The position numbers and the translations under genes are program-made. The notes beneath the pieces were generated by a model. The model searched no databases and was not told the DNA's origin. It saw only the letters and a program-made list of their open reading frames with translations. 64,000 nt of DNA, taken from the NCBI GenBank assembly GCA_944325335.1, contig CALUZR010000008.1:1-64000 (forward strand). Direction: 5' to 3'. Below are positions 59,131 to 64,000 of this stretch, piece by piece (position 1 is the first letter of the stretch; each line of letters starts with the position of its first letter). The DNA comes from an uncultured Parabacteroides sp. (GTDB taxonomy: Bacteria > Bacteroidota > Bacteroidia > Bacteroidales > Tannerellaceae).

Positions 59131-61623
59131 TCACTTTACTTTCTCTTGTGCTTGGCGGACGATGTCGGTCAGGGCGTCGATGACTTCGCGGAGGAGCGTT
59201 TCCCAACCCGTATCGGTCAGTTCGGCGTCGTTCTTTTCCAAGATGCGGAGTTTTTGTACTTGGTGGTTGGCGCCCAGCATCGTGAGTAGCGGGATCAACT
59301 TATGCGAGAGGCGGGAGACTTCCGTGCGGTCTTGGGCGTCGGACGCTTGGTGCAAGAGGTCGATGCTATGCGTCGTTTCGTCGATAAACATGCGGAGAAT
59401 CGAGGCAGAGGCTTCGGCATCGTCGCCCGCAAAGGCGGTCAGGCCGGCAAAGTCGAGTTGGGCCACGGGTTCGAGGTGTGTCGTCAGGAGGCGATTCAAG
59501 AGTTCAATCAGTTGGGCGGCCGTGAAGGGTTTGTTCAAGAACCCGGTGAAGCCGCTCTCGATGTAGTGCGTATGTTCGTTGGCCACGCTGGCCGAAAGCG
59601 CGACGACCGGAAGGGTGTCGGTACCGGGAATGCCTGATTCGCGGATTTGCTTTAAGAGGTGATAGCCATCCATGCCCGGCATTTGGATATCGGTGATGAT
59701 GACATCGAAGCGGGTATTCCGAAGCACATCCACGACGGCGTGCGGATTGGAAACGCATACCACTTCGACGTGGCTCCGCTTGAGCAGCTCTTCGGTGAGC
59801 GCCAGCTGGATGGCATCATCGTCTACCAAGAGGCAATAGACCGTCCGGTCGTCTGAAAGCGAGAGGGGAGGCTCTTCGGAAGGCGTAGGTGCATTTATCT
59901 CTTTATCAGATAAAGGCAATGGAAGCGTGAGGATAAAATCGCTCCCGGTGCCGACGACGCTATGTACCGCCAACGTCCCATGCAGGAGCGTGACCAACCG
60001 GCGCGTAATGGAAAGCCCCAATCCGAACCCTTCGACCTGCGAAGTCCCTTCCAGCCGGGTAAAATCCCCAAAGATACGTTCTTGTTCTGCTTCGGGAATG
60101 CCCGGTCCGGCGTCTGAGACGGTCACATCCAGTTCATACATGCGTTCGTTTTTTTGCTCGATAGCGGCACGGAGGCGTATTTCCCCTTCTGGCGTGAACT
60201 TGATGGCATTCGACAGGAGATTGCTTACGACTTGCCGGAGGCGAATCGTATCACCCCAATAGGTTTGCTCCATGTGCTCGGGTTTGGCATCCAAGGTAAA
60301 TTCCAGTCCTTTCGCTTCGGCCAAGGGTTTGAAGCTGACGTAAATCTCTTTCAATAGAGCTGAGACGGAGAAGGGAACCGGATGTATTTCCATTTTACCC
60401 GATTCCAGCCGGTGGTAATCCAGCAGGTCGTTGACCAATGAGAGGATATGTTGCGCCGAACTGCTCATATTATCCAAATAATACCGTTGTCGTTCGTCGG
60501 GATGGCGGCGGAGGAGCAATTCGATATAGCCGATGATAGATGATAAAGGCGCACGGATATCGTGGCTGATGGTCAGGATCAAATGCTCGCGGCTCTTTAA
60601 TAAATCCTCGGCAAATTGTTTGGACTTCTCCAATTGCCGGCGATAATAATAACTTCGGGAAATATCCCGGATAATGATAATTAAGAAAATGGCAGCCACG
60701 ATGACGGCAATCAAACCGACACTGGCGATGAGGCGGGTCGTCTCGCGGAGCAAGGCTTGCTTATGTTGCGCCCTTTCCAATGTCTGCTCGACCTCTTCCT
60801 CTTCGATGTCGCGGAGCATTTGGTTGATTTTATTCGACACGATGGAGTTGTTGTAACGCAAGTTGGCGGCGCGTTGCCAAAGGACGTCGGCCAGTTGCTT
60901 GCTTTGGTCGGCCACGGTATCTTGCAGGTTGCGCAAGACTTGCACGATGGTGTCCGATGGATTGTAAGCGACGCGTATCGTATCGGTGACTAGTTGGCGT
61001 GTGGTCTTGAGCACGAAACTCGTGTCTTCTTCGTGTTTCGACGAGAAGGCTTCGGCCAACCGGCGGAAGAATCCCTTTTTCTTCTTGGGGATGATGACGG
61101 TATCCTGTTTGACTTCTACGATTTCGCGGACAGTGGGTTGGGCAATGGTGTCCCGTACTTGTTGGACGATTGAATCCTGGACGGCGATGACCCGTTCGAT
61201 GTTCTCGCGATAGAGGCGGCCGGCGTTCCATTCCGTCAATGTTTCCAAGAGGCTCAACGTGTTCCATCGCTTTTGGCGTAGAAGGTCTTGGATTGTATCT
61301 ACTTTGAGCTGTTGTACGGAATCGGATAACAATACGCGGAGCGAGTCGAGATTGGCTTGTGCCTTGCGCATCGTTCGGTTGAAGTTCCGCAGGTCGTTTT
61401 CCGGCCGTCCGACCAGTTGCCCCAAGGCTTCGCTTTCGTAGAGGAGCGAAAGGGTGTTGGTGACCAAGTACGCCTTTTGCCGGACCGTCGTGTCGGGCGC
61501 TTCTTCTACGGCTAATTGTTGGATGACATTATATATATAGGATACGGAACAGACGGCTATCAAGAGCAATAGCAAATAGCCCCATACGACTTTCCGCGTA
61601 ATATGGCTCTTTTTCTCGTCCAT
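59131..61623 (-). CDS. Hybrid sensor histidine kinase / response regulator with HPt domain
   Basis: The 830-residue protein has two membrane helices (~14-34 and ~298-318) around a ~260-residue periplasmic helical sensor. HisKA (SHDIRAPLSSIIGYIELL) and HATPase (NLLSNAIKFTPEGE, DAGPGIP, GFGLGLSI) follow. A receiver comes next (LLVDDDAIQLAL, with Asp in ITDIQMPGMDGY). The C-terminal HPt domain contains LSHKLIPLLTMLGA with its phospho-histidine. It runs a phosphorelay internally. No output regulator is adjacent. Confidence 0.92.
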   Translation of the reverse strand: MDEKKSHITRKVVWGYLLLLLIAVCSVSYIYNVIQQLAVEEAPDTTVRQKAYLVTNTLSLLYESEALGQLVGRPENDLRNFNRTMRKAQANLDSLRVLLSDSVQQLKVDTIQDLLRQKRWNTLSLLETLTEWNAGRLYRENIERVIAVQDSIVQQVRDTIAQPTVREIVEVKQDTVIIPKKKKGFFRRLAEAFSSKHEEDTSFVLKTTRQLVTDTIRVAYNPSDTIVQVLRNLQDTVADQSKQLADVLWQRAANLRYNNSIVSNKINQMLRDIEEEEVEQTLERAQHKQALLRETTRLIASVGLIAVIVAAIFLIIIIRDISRSYYYRRQLEKSKQFAEDLLKSREHLILTISHDIRAPLSSIIGYIELLLRRHPDERQRYYLDNMSSSAQHILSLVNDLLDYHRLESGKMEIHPVPFSVSALLKEIYVSFKPLAEAKGLEFTLDAKPEHMEQTYWGDTIRLRQVVSNLLSNAIKFTPEGEIRLRAAIEQKNERMYELDVTVSDAGPGIPEAEQERIFGDFTRLEGTSQVEGFGLGLSITRRLVTLLHGTLAVHSVVGTGSDFILTLPLPLSDKEINAPTPSEEPPLSLSDDRTVYCLLVDDDAIQLALTEELLKRSHVEVVCVSNPHAVVDVLRNTRFDVIITDIQMPGMDGYHLLKQIRESGIPGTDTLPVVALSASVANEHTHYIESGFTGFLNKPFTAAQLIELLNRLLTTHLEPVAQLDFAGLTAFAGDDAEASASILRMFIDETTHSIDLLHQASDAQDRTEVSRLSHKLIPLLTMLGANHQVQKLRILEKNDAELTDTGWETLLREVIDALTDIVRQAQEKVK

Positions 61624-61639
61624 TCCGTATCATCCTTAT

Positions 61640-62464
61640 TTAATATTGCTCGTTTTCGTTCGGGAAGTCTCCGCGCTTTACGTCTTCCGAATAAGCGCTG
61701 ACGGCTTGCATGATGTTTTCAGCCAAGTTGGCATATCGGCGCAGGAACTTCGGTTTGAAACCTTGGTTCATACCCAGCATGTCTTGTCCTACGAGGACTT
61801 GCCCGTCGGTAGCATGGCCAGCTCCGATACCAATCGTCGGGATTTGGAGTTCTTCGGTAACTTGCTTAGCCAAAGCCGCCGGGATCTTTTCGAGCACCAG
61901 TGCAAAGCATCCTGCTTCTTGGAGGGCGCGTGCATCGTCCAGCAACTTTTGGGCTTCCGCTTCTTCTTTAGCCCGTACCGCATACGTCCCGAACTTATGG
62001 ATGCTTTGGGGCGTTAATCCCAAATGGCCCATTACCGGAATACCGGCTTCGATGATGCGCCGTACGGTCGGGACTATCTCTATGCCACCTTCCAATTTCA
62101 AGGCATCGCATCCGCTCTTTTGTACCATACGGACTGCATTCCGTACGCCTTCGGTTGCCTCTACTTGGTAAGAACCGAAAGGCATGTCGCATACGACTAA
62201 CGCCCGGCGTACACCTCGTACGACAGAAGAGGCATGGTAAATCATCTCGTCTACAGTAATAGGCAACGTTGTATCATAACCCGCCATCACGTTCGAGGCG
62301 GAATCGCCTACCAAGATTACATCCACGCCTCCTTGGTCTATCAGGGTCGCCATCGTAAAGTCATACGCCGTCAGCATCGAAATCTTTTCGCCCTTTAACT
62401 TCATTTCTTGTAATTTCGATGCCGTTACCTTCTTTATTTCATCATCTCTTTTTGCTACAGACAT
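61640..62464 (-). CDS. panB: 3-methyl-2-oxobutanoate hydroxymethyltransferase PanB
   Basis: The 274-residue TIM-barrel enzyme is full length. Landmarks are [42 protein letters not shown] and [12 protein letters not shown], plus [14 protein letters not shown]. It makes ketopantoate from 2-oxoisovalerate and methylene-THF, the first committed step to pantothenate and CoA. panC and panD are not in the window. Confidence 0.95.
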   Translation of the reverse strand: MSVAKRDDEIKKVTASKLQEMKLKGEKISMLTAYDFTMATLIDQGGVDVILVGDSASNVMAGYDTTLPITVDEMIYHASSVVRGVRRALVVCDMPFGSYQVEATEGVRNAVRMVQKSGCDALKLEGGIEIVPTVRRIIEAGIPVMGHLGLTPQSIHKFGTYAVRAKEEAEAQKLLDDARALQEAGCFALVLEKIPAALAKQVTEELQIPTIGIGAGHATDGQVLVGQDMLGMNQGFKPKFLRRYANLAENIMQAVSAYSEDVKRGDFPNENEQY

Positions 62465-62504
62465 AGTGTTATTTCTTTTTTAGTACGCTGCAAAAGTACG
62501 AATT

Positions 62505-63398
62505 TTATTTCACTTTGATATGGTCGAATCCTTCGCCATAGACGCCTTTCACGTTGCTTTGCGTGACAAATGCGTTGGGGTCAATGTCTTTGATAAGGCG
62601 GAAGATGTAGTTCGATTCGCGTTTCTTGGCCAAGACGAAGAGCATCTTGACATCGTTTCCCGTATAAAAGCCGGTGCCGTTGAGGATCGTCACGCCTCGG
62701 TGCATGTCTTTGGTGATATGCTGGGCAATCTCTTCATGATGTTTCGAGATAATAAAGAATTGGACCGATTGGTGATTCCCGTTGACGATCTGGTCGAGCA
62801 CAAAGCTACTTACGTAAAGCGTCACATAGCCGTAAATCACCTTCTCCCAATCTTGAAGCACAAAGTAGCTGGAGGTGATGATCACCATATCGCACATCCG
62901 GACCACGGTCCCCAGCGATACGTCGCGGTACTTGTTGATAATCGCCGCGATGATATCCGTTCCGCCCGTACTTCCATTGTAGGAAAGCGCCAAACCGATC
63001 GCACTTCCGCAGAAGGTCGCACCCAATAAGCAGGCCATGAAGGGCTGGTCTTGCAAAAGCGGCTCTTCGGGGGCGAACTTTTGGATGATGGCCAGGAATG
63101 CCGTCAGCGTAAAGACCGCAAAGATGGTCTTGATGGTAAACTTAAAGCCTAAGATCTTCAGTGCCAAAAGGAGCAAGATGGCGTTGATGGCGAAGTACGT
63201 GTACTGTACAGGCAACTTCGTGCCGAAGTAAACAATAGACGCGATACCTGGGACGCCGCCTGTCGTAATGTCGTTGGGCAGGAGGAAGAGCGTCCATCCG
63301 ATTCCATAGATAACCATGGACAAGGCAATCATGAAGTAGTCTTTCAACTCTCGCATAATGAATTGCCGGTTGGTGATTCTTGATAGCTTTACATTCAT
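62505..63398 (-). CDS. YitT-family membrane protein (DUF161 + DUF2179)
   Basis: The 297-residue protein has five or six membrane helices in the first 200 residues (ALSMVIYGIGWTLFLLPNDI, GSTGGTDIIAAIINKY). A cytoplasmic DUF2179 domain follows (HHEEIAQHITKDMHRGVTIL, FVLAKKRE). Function of the family is unknown; the DUF2179 part may bind a small ligand. An alternative start is the ATG at 63356. Confidence 0.88.
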   Translation of the reverse strand: MNVKLSRITNRQFIMRELKDYFMIALSMVIYGIGWTLFLLPNDITTGGVPGIASIVYFGTKLPVQYTYFAINAILLLLALKILGFKFTIKTIFAVFTLTAFLAIIQKFAPEEPLLQDQPFMACLLGATFCGSAIGLALSYNGSTGGTDIIAAIINKYRDVSLGTVVRMCDMVIITSSYFVLQDWEKVIYGYVTLYVSSFVLDQIVNGNHQSVQFFIISKHHEEIAQHITKDMHRGVTILNGTGFYTGNDVKMLFVLAKKRESNYIFRLIKDIDPNAFVTQSNVKGVYGEGFDHIKVK

Positions 63399-63441
63399 TT
63401 CTTTCTAACTTAAACGATGCACAAATATAATATCTTTTTTG

Positions 63442-63891
63442 TTATAAATACGATTTCACTTGATAGACAAATTCCATCCATACCCAATAGCGTATGGCTT
63501 TGCCGGCAAACATCGAAAGGGCCACAATCCATACGTTGGCCCGAAGGAAACCCAAGGCTACGGCAATAAAATCGCCTATGCCCGGGAGGAAGACAAAGAA
63601 CCCCATCCACGAACCTTTGTTCTTTATCCAATCTTGCACTTTGTACACCTTCGCCGCATCGAGCTTCAGGTATTTCTCAATCCATTCGACCTTGCCCAAC
63701 ATCCCCAGCCAATAGCAACTCATGCCGCCCAGGAAGTTACCCATTGTGGCGGCTATCATGCAAGGCCAATAGTTCGCCCCGGCCAAGAGTACGCCCGTCA
63801 ACACCACTTCGCTACTGAATGGCAATACGGTAGCAGCCAGGAAAGCCGCAATGAAGACGCCGATGTATCCATATTCTATGAGAAATTCCAT
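63442..63891 (-). CDS. YqaA/DedA-like membrane protein
   Basis: The ATG at 63891 gives a 149-residue protein starting MEFLIEYGYIGVFIAAFLAA. Four membrane helices, the LPFSSEVVLTGVLLAG block and PGIGDFIAVALGFLR match YqaA, a small member of the DedA/SNARE-associated family. A start further upstream would lie inside the preceding gene. Probably involved in membrane lipid handling; not proven. Confidence 0.85.
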   Translation of the reverse strand: MEFLIEYGYIGVFIAAFLAATVLPFSSEVVLTGVLLAGANYWPCMIAATMGNFLGGMSCYWLGMLGKVEWIEKYLKLDAAKVYKVQDWIKNKGSWMGFFVFLPGIGDFIAVALGFLRANVWIVALSMFAGKAIRYWVWMEFVYQVKSYL

Positions 63892-64000
63892 ATCCGAAAA
63901 AGAAATAAAGAGATAAATAATAGGTTTGTAAAATGAAATAACCAGTACGTCCAACGATTGCGCACCACAGTAAAGAAATGCGCGATCAGGATGGCCGCCG
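63876..64000 (-). CDS. C-terminal end of a membrane protein (runs off the window)
   Basis: The frame beginning at 63998 reads AAILIAHFFTVVRNRW, then a hydrophobic helix, to a TAG at 63876-63878. It overlaps the start of the YqaA-like gene. Only ~40 residues are visible, so the family is not identified. Confidence 0.5.
   Translation of the reverse strand, partial: AAILIAHFFTVVRNRWTYWLFHFTNLLFISLFLFRIWNFS

Overview
The window looks like a chromosome segment of a Bacteroidales bacterium, probably close to Parabacteroides/Tannerellaceae; the genus is an inference. Supporting signs are many TAnnTTTG -7 promoter boxes, a complete MoxR-BatABCDE aerotolerance operon, a type IX secretion plug-domain protein, the DUF4248/DUF3987 gene pair and HU-like proteins. 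Housekeeping genes are moderately GC-rich. The accessory blocks are visibly AT-rich and carry most of the repeats, truncated genes and defence genes. No rRNA, tRNA, CRISPR array, integrase or intact insertion sequence was seen.

Layout. 1-9.3 kb is accessory. It holds a WYL regulator broken by an in-frame TGA, then a leader-like non-coding element, then an AT-rich seven-gene cassette (HNH/membrane protein, coiled-coil tail-anchored protein, UPF0174/YaaW protein, membrane protein, Sel1/zinc-knuckle protein, YgjP-type metallopeptidase, miniature FtsZ-like protein). A DUF3791-Fic pair and an orphan Xre antitoxin follow. 9.4-14.4 kb holds an aminotransferase, a LolC/E-type permease, a TlpA-like lipoprotein and an HU-like protein. 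14.4-25.4 kb is an island bounded by a nearly identical 139-bp direct repeat made from the HU 5' region. It carries two hypothetical membrane-anchored proteins, a type III restriction-modification system with a third gene, a Sel1 protein, two copies of the leader element and two fragments of one Xre antitoxin family. 25.4-29.8 kb has a truncated AlbA-type regulator, a duplicated DUF4248 gene, a long cruciform-forming inverted repeat and a VirE_N/DUF3987 protein.

30-33.5 kb is core: PhoH-like ATPase, CDF cation efflux protein and T9SS plug-domain protein. 33.6-40.9 kb is a type I restriction-modification operon (hsdM-fic-hsdS-hsdR) with a Fic protein translationally coupled between hsdM and hsdS. 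41.1-50.4 kb is the moxR/DUF58/bat operon, ending in a PAP2 phosphatase. 50.4-57.7 kb holds an HU-LysM membrane fusion, HU, RimO, FtsY, a UvrD/PcrA helicase, MarC and a small HigA-like fragment. 57.8-58.1 kb is a tandem-repeat element with terminal inverted repeats, followed by a degraded gene. 59.1-64 kb holds a hybrid histidine kinase, PanB, a YitT-family protein, a YqaA/DedA-like protein and the end of a further membrane gene.

The main novelty candidates are three. First, three copies of a ~265-320-nt promoter-to-terminator leader element, each lying just upstream of an accessory gene. Second, the AT-rich cassette it precedes at 1.4-7.7 kb, with a half-size FtsZ-like protein beside a metallopeptidase and an HNH/membrane protein. 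Third, several structured repeat arrays, notably the cruciform upstream of DUF3987 and the 23-bp hairpin repeats between ftsY and rimO.
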